A stretch of 64,000 nt of DNA, taken from contig NZ_JAILYH010000017.1 in NCBI RefSeq assembly GCF_019793435.1, positions 1-64,000 on the forward strand, written 5' to 3'. A program made the translations under genes and the position numbers. Source of the stretch: Rhizobium redzepovicii. Its GTDB lineage: Bacteria; Pseudomonadota; Alphaproteobacteria; Rhizobiales; Rhizobiaceae. The notes beneath the pieces were generated by a model. That model saw nothing but the letters and a program-made list of their open reading frames with translations. It was not told the DNA's origin and did no database searches. Shown here piece after piece: positions 7,375-15,909 of this stretch. The first letter of the stretch is position 1, and every line of letters begins with the position of its first letter.

Positions 7375-8943
7375 GTGTCGCCATTGAATGTGCCGGAACC
7401 CGGTGCGTTGTTATCCGTCCAGAAGCTGACGAAGTTTTTCGGTGGCTTTGCCGCCTGCAATGAAATCGATCTCGATATCGCGCCGGGCGAAATTCACGCG
7501 CTTCTCGGCGAAAATGGCGCAGGCAAATCCACCCTGGTGAAGATGCTGTTCGGCGTGCTGGAGCCGACGCACGGGCATATCCTCTGGCAGGGCAAGCCGG
7601 TGTCGGTCGCCTCGCCGGGCGAGGCCCGCAAGCTCGGCATCGGCATGGTCTTCCAGCATTTTTCGCTGTTCGAGGCGCTGACCGTCGCCGAAAACATCGC
7701 GCTGTCGCTCGACGACTCCATCCCGATCGGCAAGATCGCCGAGCAGGCGAGGGCGCTGTCTCAAGCTTACGGCCTGCCGCTCGATCCGCATGCCCATGTC
7801 GCCGATCTCTCCGTCGGCGAGCGCCAGCGCATCGAGATCGTCCGCGCGCTGCTGCAGAACCCGAAGCTGATCATTCTCGACGAGCCGACCTCGGTGCTGA
7901 CGCCGCAGGAGGCCGACCGGCTGTTCGAAACGCTGTTCAAGCTGCGCGCCGAGGGCCGCTCGGTTCTCTATATCAGCCACCGCCTGGAAGAGGTGCAGCG
8001 CATCTGCGATCGCGCCACGGTGCTGCGCCATGGCAGCGTCACCGGCGCCTGCGATCCGAAGCAGGAAACGCCGGCCTCGCTTGCCCGCATGATGGTCGGC
8101 AGCGAGGTGGCGAGCGTCACCCATCCCGAGCGGAGCGACAAGGGTGAGGTGCAGCTTGCCGTTGCCAACCTTTCGGTCGCACCCCGCACGCCTTTCGCCA
8201 TGCCGCTGCGCGACGTCTCGATGGCGGTGCGCGCTGGCGAAATCCTCGCCATCGCCGGCGTCGCCGGCAACGGCCAGAGCGAGCTTTTCGATGCCCTCTC
8301 CGGCGAATATCCGGTCGCGTCGGCAGAAGCGATCGTCATTCGCAAGAAGCCTGTGGGCACGGAGGGCATCACCGCCCGCCGCCTGCTCGGCGCCGGTTTC
8401 GTGCCGGAGGAGCGGCACGGCCATGCCGCCGTCTCCGCCATGAAACTGTCTGACAATCTGGTGCTCGCCCGCAGCCAGTCGGACCGCAAGGCCTTTCTCG
8501 GCCTGCTCGGCATCATCCGCCATGGCGCGGTGAAATCTGCCGCACGGCGGATTTCCGAGGCGATGGATGTGCGCAAGAGCGGCGACGACCCGGCCGCAGG
8601 CTCGCTCTCCGGCGGCAATCTGCAGAAATTCATCGTCGGCCGCGAACTCGACCGCCAGCCGGCCGTGCTCGTCGTCAACCAGCCGACCTGGGGTGTCGAT
8701 GCCGGGGCTGCAAGCCGCATCCGCCAGGCTCTGGTCGATCTGGCAAAGGCCGGCTCCGCCGTCGTCGTCATCAGCCAGGATCTCGACGAGATCTTCGAAG
8801 TGGCGACCGATATTGCCGTCATCTCCGAGGGACGCCTTTCCAGCCCGTTCCCGGCTGGCGAACTGACACGCGAAAAGATCGGACTGCTGATGGGCGGCCT
8901 GCACCAGAGCGGTGGTGCCCCAGAGGCGCCGCATGCGCATTGA
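7375..8943 (+). CDS. BMP-type ABC importer, duplicated ATPase subunit
   Basis: A 522-residue protein with two ABC ATPase modules, the layout of ATP-binding subunits of simple-sugar and nucleoside importers (RbsA/NupA-like). Module 1 has Walker A GENGAGKST (about residue 42), signature LSVGERQR and Walker B LIILDEPTS. Module 2 has a degenerate Walker A (GVAGNGQSE), signature LSGGNLQK and VVNQPTWGVD in place of a canonical Walker B, as usual for this class. It begins at GTG 7375 after GAGGGG. It is the first gene of a four-gene operon with two permeases and a BMP-family binding protein; substrate probably a nucleoside or purine (inferred from the BMP partner). Confidence 0.9.
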   Translation: MSPLNVPEPGALLSVQKLTKFFGGFAACNEIDLDIAPGEIHALLGENGAGKSTLVKMLFGVLEPTHGHILWQGKPVSVASPGEARKLGIGMVFQHFSLFEALTVAENIALSLDDSIPIGKIAEQARALSQAYGLPLDPHAHVADLSVGERQRIEIVRALLQNPKLIILDEPTSVLTPQEADRLFETLFKLRAEGRSVLYISHRLEEVQRICDRATVLRHGSVTGACDPKQETPASLARMMVGSEVASVTHPERSDKGEVQLAVANLSVAPRTPFAMPLRDVSMAVRAGEILAIAGVAGNGQSELFDALSGEYPVASAEAIVIRKKPVGTEGITARRLLGAGFVPEERHGHAAVSAMKLSDNLVLARSQSDRKAFLGLLGIIRHGAVKSAARRISEAMDVRKSGDDPAAGSLSGGNLQKFIVGRELDRQPAVLVVNQPTWGVDAGAASRIRQALVDLAKAGSAVVVISQDLDEIFEVATDIAVISEGRLSSPFPAGELTREKIGLLMGGLHQSGGAPEAPHAH

Positions 8944-8954
8944 AGAGGCAGCCC

Positions 8955-10037
8955 ATGCGCATTGAACTCGAAAAACGCCCCGACGTCTCGAAGCTCTATA
9001 CCTTCGTCTCGCCGCTGCTGGCCCTTGTGCTGACACTGGTGTTCGGCGCCATCATGTTTGCCATGCTCGGCAAGGACCCTGTGGAGGCGCTGGACGCCTT
9101 CTTCGTCGAGCCGCTGCTCGAGGTCTGGTCTCTGCACGAACTGGCGATCAAGGCGGCACCGTTGATCCTGATCGCTGTCGGCCTGGCGGTCTGCTACCGC
9201 TCGAACAACTGGAATATCGGCGCCGAAGGCCAGTTCACCATCGGCGCCATCACCGGCTCCTATCTGCCGATCGTCTTCTACGACTGGCACTCGCCGCTTG
9301 TCCTGCCGCTGATGCTCATCCTGGGAGCGCTCGGCGGTGCGCTTTTCGCCGCCATTCCGGCGCTGTTGAAGGCGCATTTCAACACCAACGAAATCCTGAC
9401 GTCGCTGATGCTGGTCTATATCGCCCAGCTCTTCCTCGACTGGCTGATCCGTGGCGCCTGGCGCGATCCGAAGGGCTTCAACTTTCCGGTCTCGCGCGAT
9501 TTCGCGCCTGAGGCGGTGCTGCCGGCGATCTGGGAAGAGTCGGGCCGGGCCCATTGGGCCTTCATCTTCGCCCTCATTGCGGCCGTCGGCGTCTGGTTCA
9601 TGCTGCGCTACACGCTGAAAGGCTTCGAGATCGTCGTGCTCGGCCAGTCGGAACGGGCAGGGCGCTTTGCCGGTTTCTCGTCGAAGAAAATGATCTGGTT
9701 CAGCTTCCTCTTCTCCGGCGCCCTTGCCGGCCTCGCCGGGATAGCCGAGGTCTCCGGCTCGATCGGCCACCTGCAGCCGGCGATCTCGCCGGGCTACGGC
9801 TTCACCGCCATTATTGTCGCCTTCTTGGGACGCCTCAATCCGCTCGGCATCATCGCATCGGGCCTGGTGCTGGCATTGACCTATCTCGGCGGCGAGGCCG
9901 CACAGCTGTCGCTCGGCGTTTCCGACAAGGTCACCCGCGTCTTCCAGGGGCTGCTGCTCTTCTTCGTGCTCTCCTGCGATACGCTGATCTATTACAAAAT
10001 CCGCATCGTCTGGTCGCGGGTCAGGGGCGCGGCATGA
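8955..10037 (+). CDS. BMP-type ABC importer permease 1
   Basis: A 360-residue BPD_transp_2 family permease with about 8-10 hydrophobic segments. It carries the family features NNWNIGAEGQFTIGAI (about residue 81) and GLLLFFVLSCDTL near the end. Start ATG 8955 follows a GAAGAGGCAG ribosome site and lies 11 bases after the ATPase stop. It overlaps the next permease by four bases (ATGA at 10034). Works as a heterodimer with the product of 10034-10954. Confidence 0.9.
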   Translation: MRIELEKRPDVSKLYTFVSPLLALVLTLVFGAIMFAMLGKDPVEALDAFFVEPLLEVWSLHELAIKAAPLILIAVGLAVCYRSNNWNIGAEGQFTIGAITGSYLPIVFYDWHSPLVLPLMLILGALGGALFAAIPALLKAHFNTNEILTSLMLVYIAQLFLDWLIRGAWRDPKGFNFPVSRDFAPEAVLPAIWEESGRAHWAFIFALIAAVGVWFMLRYTLKGFEIVVLGQSERAGRFAGFSSKKMIWFSFLFSGALAGLAGIAEVSGSIGHLQPAISPGYGFTAIIVAFLGRLNPLGIIASGLVLALTYLGGEAAQLSLGVSDKVTRVFQGLLLFFVLSCDTLIYYKIRIVWSRVRGAA

Positions 10038-10954
10038 GCATCTTCGAAGCAATTCTGCTGACCGTCATCACCGCCTCGACGCCGCTCGTCATCGCAGCGC
10101 TGGGCGAACTCGTCACCGAGCGCTCCGGCGTGCTCAATCTCGGCGTCGAAGGCATGATGATCATGGGCGCGGTCGCCGCATTTGCCGGAGCGCAAATGTC
10201 GGGCTCGCCCTATGTCGGCATGGTCTGCGGCATTGCCGCAGGCGCGCTTTTCTCGCTTCTCTTCGCTTTCCTGACGCTGACGCTGGTGGCAAACCAGGTG
10301 GCAACGGGTCTGGCGCTTACCCTTCTCGGCCTCGGCGTGTCGGGCATGCTCGGCGAAGCCTATGTCAGCATGCCCGGCATTCGTCTGGGTGAGATCGTTA
10401 TTCCGCTCCTCTCCGGCATCCCGGTCATCGGCCATGTTCTCTTCCGGCAAGATCTGATCTTCTACCTGTCGATTGCGCTTGTGGTCGGCGTCAGCTGGTT
10501 CCTGTTCCGCAGCCGGGCCGGGCTGAAGCTGAGGGCGATCGGCGACAGTCACGCTTCGGCCCATGCGCTCGGCATTCAGGTTATCCGCACGCGCTATCTG
10601 GCGGTGATGTTCGGCGGCGCCTGCGCCGGTCTTGCCGGCGCCCAGCTGTCGCTCGTCTATACCCCGCAATGGGCGGAGAACATGTCGGCCGGACGCGGCT
10701 GGATCACGCTGGCGCTGGTGGTCTTTGCCTCCTGGCGGCCGTGGCGGGTCTTTGCCGGCGGTTATCTCTTCGGCGCGGTCACCATCCTGCAACTGCACGC
10801 GCAGGCCTTCGGTCTCGGCATTCCCTCACAGTTCCTCTCGATGCTGCCCTATGCCGCGACTATTGTGGTTCTCATCATCATTTCTCATAATCGGCGCACG
10901 ACGTTGATCAATACGCCCGCCTCGCTCGGAAAAGCCTTCGTGCCGGAGCGATAA
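10034..10954 (+). CDS. BMP-type ABC importer permease 2
   Basis: A 306-residue BPD_transp_2 permease, shorter than its partner. Family signatures are ITASTPLVIAALGELVTERSGVLNLG at the N-terminus (the helix preceding the EGMM motif, about residues 16-45) and YTPQWAENMSAGRGWITLALV (about residue 210). Translation starts on the ATGA overlapping the stop of permease 1, so the two are translationally coupled. Followed after 53 bases by the binding protein. Confidence 0.9.
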   Translation: MSIFEAILLTVITASTPLVIAALGELVTERSGVLNLGVEGMMIMGAVAAFAGAQMSGSPYVGMVCGIAAGALFSLLFAFLTLTLVANQVATGLALTLLGLGVSGMLGEAYVSMPGIRLGEIVIPLLSGIPVIGHVLFRQDLIFYLSIALVVGVSWFLFRSRAGLKLRAIGDSHASAHALGIQVIRTRYLAVMFGGACAGLAGAQLSLVYTPQWAENMSAGRGWITLALVVFASWRPWRVFAGGYLFGAVTILQLHAQAFGLGIPSQFLSMLPYAATIVVLIIISHNRRTTLINTPASLGKAFVPER

Positions 10955-11007
10955 GGCAAAGACAAAGACGGGTTTCCGCAAATAACTTCAAACCAACAGG
11001 GGTTACC

Positions 11008-12084
11008 ATGAAGAAATACGCATTCGCACTCGCCGCCTCGGCTGCCGCCGTGATCGGCATCTCGTCGGCCGCTCAGGCTGCTGATAAGACGAAGGTCTGC
11101 TTCGTCTATGTCGGTTCGCACACCGATGGCGGTTATTCGCAGGCGCATGATCTCGGCCGCCAGCAGGTCCAGGCCGAATTCGGCGACAAGATCGACACGC
11201 CTTACCTCGAAAACGTGCCGGAAGGCCCGGATGCCGAGCGCGCCATCGAGCGTCTTGCCCGTTCCGGCTGCAAGCTGATCTTCACGACGTCCTTCGGCTT
11301 CATGGATGCGACGGTCAAGGTTGCCGCCAAGTTCCCCGACGTCAAGTTCGAGCACGGCACCGGGTACAAATCCGGCCCCAATCTCGCCACCTACAATTCG
11401 CGCTTCTATGAAGGCCGCTATATCCTCGGCCAGATCGCCGCTAAGACCTCGAAGAATCACGCCGCCGCCTACATCGCCTCCTTCCCGATTCCGGAAGTGG
11501 TGATGGGCATCAACTCCTTCGAGCAGGGCGCCAAGTCGGTCGATCCGAGCTTCAAGCTGAAGGTCATCTGGGTCAACACCTGGTTCGACCCCGGCAAGGA
11601 AGCCGATGCCGCCAAGGCGATGGTCGACCAGGGCGTCGACGTGCTGACCCAGCACACGGATACGACCGCGCCGATGCAGGTTGCCGAAGAACGCGGCATC
11701 CACGCCTTCGGTCAGGCATCCGACATGATCGCGGCAGGCCCCAAGGCGCAGCTGACGGCGATCGTCGATACCTGGGGCACCTACTACTCCAAGCGCGTCC
11801 ACGCGCTTCTGGACGGCACCTGGAAGTCCGAGCAGAGCTGGGACGGCCTGAAGGACGGAATCCTGAAGATGGCGCCCTATACCAACATGCCTGACGATGT
11901 GAAGAAGATGGCCGAGGAAACCGAAGCCAAGATCAAGTCGGGTGAGCTGCATCCCTTCACCGGCCCGATCAACAAGCAGGACGGCACGCCCTGGCTGAAG
12001 GCCGGCGAGAAGGCCGATGACGGCACGCTGCTCGGCATGAATTTCTATGTCGAAGGCGTCGACGACAAGCTACCGGCGCAATAA
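11008..12084 (+). CDS. BMP/PnrA-family periplasmic binding protein
   Basis: A 358-residue substrate-binding protein of the BMP (basic membrane protein, PnrA-like) family. A Sec signal peptide (MKKYAFALAASAAAVIGISS...AQA) is cleaved before ADKTKV. Mature features include VGSHTDGGYSQAHDLGR, TTSFGFMDATVKVAAKFPDVKFEHGTG and TDTTAPMQVAEE, the family's ligand-pocket segments. PnrA-type proteins bind purine nucleosides; some relatives bind other ligands, so nucleoside uptake is the best guess, not proven. It is the last gene of the operon, which ends in a strong terminator at 12110-12136. Confidence 0.9.
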   Translation: MKKYAFALAASAAAVIGISSAAQAADKTKVCFVYVGSHTDGGYSQAHDLGRQQVQAEFGDKIDTPYLENVPEGPDAERAIERLARSGCKLIFTTSFGFMDATVKVAAKFPDVKFEHGTGYKSGPNLATYNSRFYEGRYILGQIAAKTSKNHAAAYIASFPIPEVVMGINSFEQGAKSVDPSFKLKVIWVNTWFDPGKEADAAKAMVDQGVDVLTQHTDTTAPMQVAEERGIHAFGQASDMIAAGPKAQLTAIVDTWGTYYSKRVHALLDGTWKSEQSWDGLKDGILKMAPYTNMPDDVKKMAEETEAKIKSGELHPFTGPINKQDGTPWLKAGEKADDGTLLGMNFYVEGVDDKLPAQ

Positions 12085-12095
12085 GCAGTCTTCAA

Positions 12096-12109
12096 TTCGC
12101 ACGTGCGAA
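12096..12109. repeat. Perfect 14-base palindrome
   Basis: TTCGCACGTGCGAA is a perfect inverted repeat immediately before the terminator of the BMP operon, 11 bases after the stop codon. It may be part of a larger terminator structure or a protein-binding site; no evidence separates the two. Confidence 0.5.
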
Positions 12110-12136
12110 GGGCGCCCCTTGTGGGCGCTCTTTTTT
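12110..12136 (+). terminator. Intrinsic terminator of the BMP importer operon
   Basis: An 8-base GC-rich stem (12110-12117 with 12123-12130, one G-T pair) is followed by six T (12131-12136). Confidence 0.85.
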
Positions 12137-12169
12137 GCTGCGCTGCATGCAAAGATTCCGATTTACAAA

Positions 12170-12178
12170 AGTAATACT
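12170..12178. promoter_or_regulatory. Candidate operator upstream of the ytfQ-like gene
   Basis: AGTAATACT is a 9-base palindrome in an AT-rich stretch (12160-12190) 49 bases before the start of the sugar-binding protein. It could bind the FadR-type GntR regulator encoded at the end of the same operon. Symmetry and position are the only evidence. Confidence 0.3.
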
Positions 12179-12226
12179 ATATGATTTTTTGACCGTGCGC
12201 CGCGAGACGCGGCTTGGGAGGAAATC

Positions 12227-13189
12227 ATGAAATTGAAGACTGCACTTTTGAGTGCCACGATTCTTGCTACCTGCATGTTTGGTTCGGCTTCGGCCGGCGG
12301 ATTGACCGTCGGCTTCTCGCAGATCGGCTCGGAATCGGGCTGGCGCGCGGCTGAAACGACCGTAACCAAGGAGCAGGCCAAGAAGCGCGGCATCGATCTG
12401 AAGTTTGCCGATGCACAGCAGAAGCAGGAAAATCAGATCAAGGCTCTGCGCTCCTTCATTGCTCAGGGCGTCGATGCCATTCTCATTGCTCCGGTCGTCG
12501 AAACCGGCTGGGATGACGTTCTGAAGGAAGCCAAGGAAGCCAAGATTCCGGTCATCCTGCTCGACCGCACCATCAAGGCTCCTGATGATCTCTACCTGAC
12601 GGCTGTCACTTCGGACCTGGTCCACGAAGGCAAGGTCGCCGGTGACTTCCTGGTCAAGACCGTCGGCGACAAGAAGTGCAACGTCGTCGAGCTGCAGGGC
12701 ACGACCGGTTCGTCGCCGGCCATCGCCCGCAAGAAGGGCTTCGAAGAAGCTCTCGCCGGCCACGACAACCTCAAGATCGTTCGCAGCCAGACCGGTGACT
12801 TCACCCGCACCAAGGGCAAGGAAGTCATGGAAAGCTTCCTGAAGGCCGAAAATGGCGGCAAGGACATCTGCGCTCTCTACGCCCATAACGACGACATGGC
12901 CGTCGGCGCCATCCAGGCGATCAAGGAAGCCGGCCTGAAGCCCGGCAAGGATATCCTCGTCGTCTCGATCGACGCCGTGCCGGATATCTTCAAGGCCATG
13001 TCCGAAGGCGAGTCCAATGCCACGGTCGAGCTGACGCCTAATATGGCAGGTCCGGCCTTCGATGCGCTCGATGCCTACCTGAAGGACAAGAAGGCTCCGC
13101 CGAAGTGGATCCAGACCGAATCCAAGCTCTACACGCCCGCCGACGAGCCGATGAAGGTCTACGAAGAGAAGAAGGGTCAGGGCTACTGA
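12227..13189 (+). CDS. YtfQ-like sugar ABC importer, periplasmic binding protein
   Basis: A 320-residue binding protein of the Peripla_BP_4 (ribose/galactose-type) family, closest in pattern to E. coli YtfQ, which binds galactofuranose. Signal peptide MKLKTALLSATILATCMFGS is cleaved near ASA-GG. Typical pocket segments: FSQIGSESGWRAAET, FADAQQKQENQIKALRSFIAQG, LLDRTI, GTTGSSPAIARKKGF and HNDDMAVGAIQAI. Strong GGGAGGAAATC ribosome site. First gene of an operon with ATPase, two permeases and a GntR regulator; a 187-base structured gap separates it from the ATPase, consistent with higher expression of the binding protein. Substrate in this organism is inferred (a furanose sugar). Confidence 0.9.
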   Translation: MKLKTALLSATILATCMFGSASAGGLTVGFSQIGSESGWRAAETTVTKEQAKKRGIDLKFADAQQKQENQIKALRSFIAQGVDAILIAPVVETGWDDVLKEAKEAKIPVILLDRTIKAPDDLYLTAVTSDLVHEGKVAGDFLVKTVGDKKCNVVELQGTTGSSPAIARKKGFEEALAGHDNLKIVRSQTGDFTRTKGKEVMESFLKAENGGKDICALYAHNDDMAVGAIQAIKEAGLKPGKDILVVSIDAVPDIFKAMSEGESNATVELTPNMAGPAFDALDAYLKDKKAPPKWIQTESKLYTPADEPMKVYEEKKGQGY

Positions 13190-13203
13190 TCTGATTTGAC
13201 GCC

Positions 13204-13252
13204 GCTGCATAATCCTCAAATCGGGATCGATTTGAGGGTAGAATGATGCAGC
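13204..13252. repeat. Palindromic intergenic repeat, copy 1 (GCTGCAT...ATGCAGC)
   Basis: Outer arms GCTGCAT (13204-13210) and ATGCAGC (13246-13252) enclose a perfect 10-base stem, CCTCAAATCG (13214-13223) with CGATTTGAGG (13228-13237). A related copy in reverse orientation lies at about 17757-17793. It appears to be a dispersed rhizobial element. Confidence 0.7.
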
Positions 13253-13269
13253 ATTCAAGCGCTGTAGAA

Positions 13270-13298
13270 CCGCACCGGCCCATCATGGACCGGTGCGG
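13270..13298 (+). other. Strong hairpin between binding-protein and ATPase genes
   Basis: CCGCACCGG (13270-13278) pairs with CCGGTGCGG (13290-13298), and inside it CCAT pairs with ATGG, giving a near-perfect 29-base palindrome. No T-run follows. Likely protects the upstream ytfQ-like mRNA or attenuates the downstream genes. Confidence 0.55.
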
Positions 13299-13375
13299 AA
13301 CTGCCTTGCCGCCTTGGGACGTCATGTCCGGCCGCGGCGCGGCTTTTGCCGTCAATATCAGGAAAACAGACCCTT

Positions 13376-14899
13376 ATGATTCACGATTTCGAGAACGTTC
13401 TCGCGGCTTCCGGAATATCGAAATTCTTTCCCGGCGCAGTGGCGTTGGACAAGGTCGATTTCACGCTGCGCAAGGGCGAGGTGCACGCGCTGCTGGGCGA
13501 GAACGGTGCCGGCAAATCGACACTGATCAAATGCATCACCGGCGCTTATCATCGTGACGAGGGCAGCCTGACCCTCGACGGCCAGGAAATCAATCCGGCT
13601 AATACGCTCGCCGCCCAGAAGCTCGGCATCGGCACGGTTTACCAGGAGGTCAACCTGCTGGCCAATCTGAGCGTCGCCGAAAATCTCTTTCTCGGACGCC
13701 AGCCAAGGCGTTTCGGCATGACCGACGTGCGCGCGATGAACCGCAAGGCGCGCGATCTGCTCACCGGCTACGGCATCGATATCGACGTCACCGCCGAGCT
13801 TGGCCGCTTCTCCGTCGCCGTCCAGCAGGTGGTCGCCATCGCCCGCGCCGTTGATCTTTCCGGCAAGGTGCTGATCCTGGATGAGCCCACCGCCAGCCTC
13901 GACAACCAGGAAGTGGCGCTGCTCTTTCGCATCATCGAGGACCTGAAGAAGCGCGGTCTGGGCATCGTCTTCATCACCCATTTTCTCGAACAGGTCTATG
14001 CGATCAGCGACCGGATCACCGTGCTGCGCAACGGCAAGCTCGTCGGCACCCGCGACGTCGCCGATCTGCCGCGCCAGGGCCTGATCGCCATGATGCTCGG
14101 CCGTGAATTGGCGCATGTCGAGGAGACGGTACGGGAGCACAGCCTTGCGGCCGGCGAGGTCCGCTATCGTTTTGCCGGCTACGGCAAACGCGGCAAGGTC
14201 AAGCCCTTCGATCTTGATGTGCGCGCCGGCGAGGTGGTCGGTGTTGCCGGTCTGCTCGGCTCCGGCCGCACGGAAACCGCCGAGCTTCTCTTCGGCATCG
14301 AGCATGCCGACAGCGGCAGCGCCACGATCGACGGGCAGCCGGTGACGCTTTCCAGCCCGCGATCGGCCATCGAAAAAGGTTTCGGCTTCTGCCCCGAGGA
14401 CCGCAAGACCGATGGCATCATCGGCGACCTGTCGATCCGGGAGAACATTGCCTTGGCGCTGCAGGCGCGCCGCGGCTGGACCCGGCCGCTGTCGCGCGCC
14501 GAGCAGAATGCGCTTGCCGACCGCTACATCAAGGCGCTTGATATCCGCACCACCGATCGCGAAAAGCCGATCCGGCTCCTCTCCGGCGGCAATCAGCAGA
14601 AGGCGATCCTGGCCCGCTGGCTGGCGACCAATCCGGAGTTTCTGATCCTCGACGAGCCGACCCGCGGCATCGATGTCGGCGCCCATGCCGAGATCATCAA
14701 GCTCATTGAGCAACTCTGCGCCGAAGGCATGTCGCTGATCGTGATTTCCTCGGAACTTGAAGAGCTTGTCGCCTATAGTTCACGTGTCATTGTCCTTCGC
14801 GACAGGCAGCATATCGCCGAACTCACCGGCGAACGTATCACCGCGGCGGGCATTGTCGAAGCCATTGCCGCCGCCGAACATAAGAAGGAGGATGCATGA
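13376..14899 (+). CDS. YtfR-like sugar ABC importer, duplicated ATPase
   Basis: A 507-residue protein with two ABC modules. Module 1: Walker A GENGAGKST (about residue 43), signature SVAVQQVVAIARA (degenerate, as in YtfR) and Walker B LILDEPTASLD. Module 2: GLLGSGRTE, signature LLSGGNQQK, Walker B LILDEPTRGID. ATG 13376 is preferred because a GGAAAACAG ribosome site precedes it; an in-frame non-ATG codon at 13346 would add ten residues. Its last codons overlap the next permease (ATGA). Energises import of the sugar bound by the 12227-13189 product. Confidence 0.9.
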   Translation: MIHDFENVLAASGISKFFPGAVALDKVDFTLRKGEVHALLGENGAGKSTLIKCITGAYHRDEGSLTLDGQEINPANTLAAQKLGIGTVYQEVNLLANLSVAENLFLGRQPRRFGMTDVRAMNRKARDLLTGYGIDIDVTAELGRFSVAVQQVVAIARAVDLSGKVLILDEPTASLDNQEVALLFRIIEDLKKRGLGIVFITHFLEQVYAISDRITVLRNGKLVGTRDVADLPRQGLIAMMLGRELAHVEETVREHSLAAGEVRYRFAGYGKRGKVKPFDLDVRAGEVVGVAGLLGSGRTETAELLFGIEHADSGSATIDGQPVTLSSPRSAIEKGFGFCPEDRKTDGIIGDLSIRENIALALQARRGWTRPLSRAEQNALADRYIKALDIRTTDREKPIRLLSGGNQQKAILARWLATNPEFLILDEPTRGIDVGAHAEIIKLIEQLCAEGMSLIVISSELEELVAYSSRVIVLRDRQHIAELTGERITAAGIVEAIAAAEHKKEDA

Positions 14900-15909
14900 G
14901 GTCCTCGCTGAAGGCGCTGGCTTATCGCCTGGCGCCGCAATTGATCGCGCTCGTTGTCATTCTTTTGTTGAATTTCATCACGTCGCCGCAGTTTTTTAAT
15001 GTGGTTGTTCAGAACGACCGGCTTTACGGCAGCCTGATCGATGTGCTCAATCGCGGCGCGCCGGTGGCGTTGCTGGCGATCGGCATGACGCTGGTCATTG
15101 CCACCAAGGGCATTGACCTGTCCGTCGGCGCCGTCATCGCCATCTGCGGCGCCGTCGCCGCCTCGTCAATTGTCACCGGAAATTCAGTGGCCTACACCAT
15201 TGTCCTGACGCTGGCGATCGGCATTGCCTGCGGCGTCTGGAATGGTTTCCTGGTGGCGGTCCTCAATATCCAGCCGATCATCGCTACGCTGGTGCTGATG
15301 GTCGCCGGCCGCGGCATCGCCCAGCTCATCACCGAAGGCGCGATCCTCACCTTCAACGATGACGGGCTGACCTTCTTCGGTAGCGGTTCCTTGGCGCTCC
15401 TGCCGATGCCTGTGGTCATCTGGCTGCTCGTCGCTTTGCTCGTCATCCTGCTCGTCCGCCGCACGGCGCTCGGCATGCTGATCGAGGCCGTCGGCATCAA
15501 TCGCCGCGCCAGCACGCTCTCCGGCATCCAGACGCCGGTCCTGCTGATGGCCGTCTACATGCTGAGCGGTCTCTGCGCCTCGATCGCCGGCATCATCGTC
15601 GCCGCCGACATCAAGGGGGCCGATGCCAACAATGCCGGCCTCTGGCTGGAACTCGACGCCATCCTCGCCGTCGTCGTCGGTGGCAATTCGCTGCTCGGCG
15701 GGCGCTTCAGCATCCTCGGATCGCTGATCGGCGCGATGATCATCCAGGCGGTGAATACCGGCATCCTGTCCTCCGGCTTCCCGCCCGAATTCAACCTGAT
15801 CATCAAGGCCGTCATCATTATCGTCATCCTCGTCATCCAGTCGCCGGCGGTGCAGTCGCTCGCCATCTTCGCCAGCCGCCGGCAGGGCGGAAGGGAGCAG
15901 TCGAAATGA
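14896..15909 (+). CDS. YtfT-like sugar ABC importer permease
   Basis: A 337-residue BPD_transp_2 permease with about ten hydrophobic helices. It shows the class motif GMTLVIATKGIDLSVGAV (about residue 63) and LDAILAVVVGGNSLLGGR (about residue 250). Translation starts on an ATGA overlap with the ATPase. Pairs with the YjfF-like permease that follows, also by ATGA overlap. Confidence 0.9.
   Translation: MRSSLKALAYRLAPQLIALVVILLLNFITSPQFFNVVVQNDRLYGSLIDVLNRGAPVALLAIGMTLVIATKGIDLSVGAVIAICGAVAASSIVTGNSVAYTIVLTLAIGIACGVWNGFLVAVLNIQPIIATLVLMVAGRGIAQLITEGAILTFNDDGLTFFGSGSLALLPMPVVIWLLVALLVILLVRRTALGMLIEAVGINRRASTLSGIQTPVLLMAVYMLSGLCASIAGIIVAADIKGADANNAGLWLELDAILAVVVGGNSLLGGRFSILGSLIGAMIIQAVNTGILSSGFPPEFNLIIKAVIIIVILVIQSPAVQSLAIFASRRQGGREQSK

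Noticed and set aside
7968..10052. A long minus-strand frame opposite the BMP importer genes
   Set aside because: The plus strand encodes conserved ABC subunits with all motifs; the antisense product has no domain and shadow-like composition.
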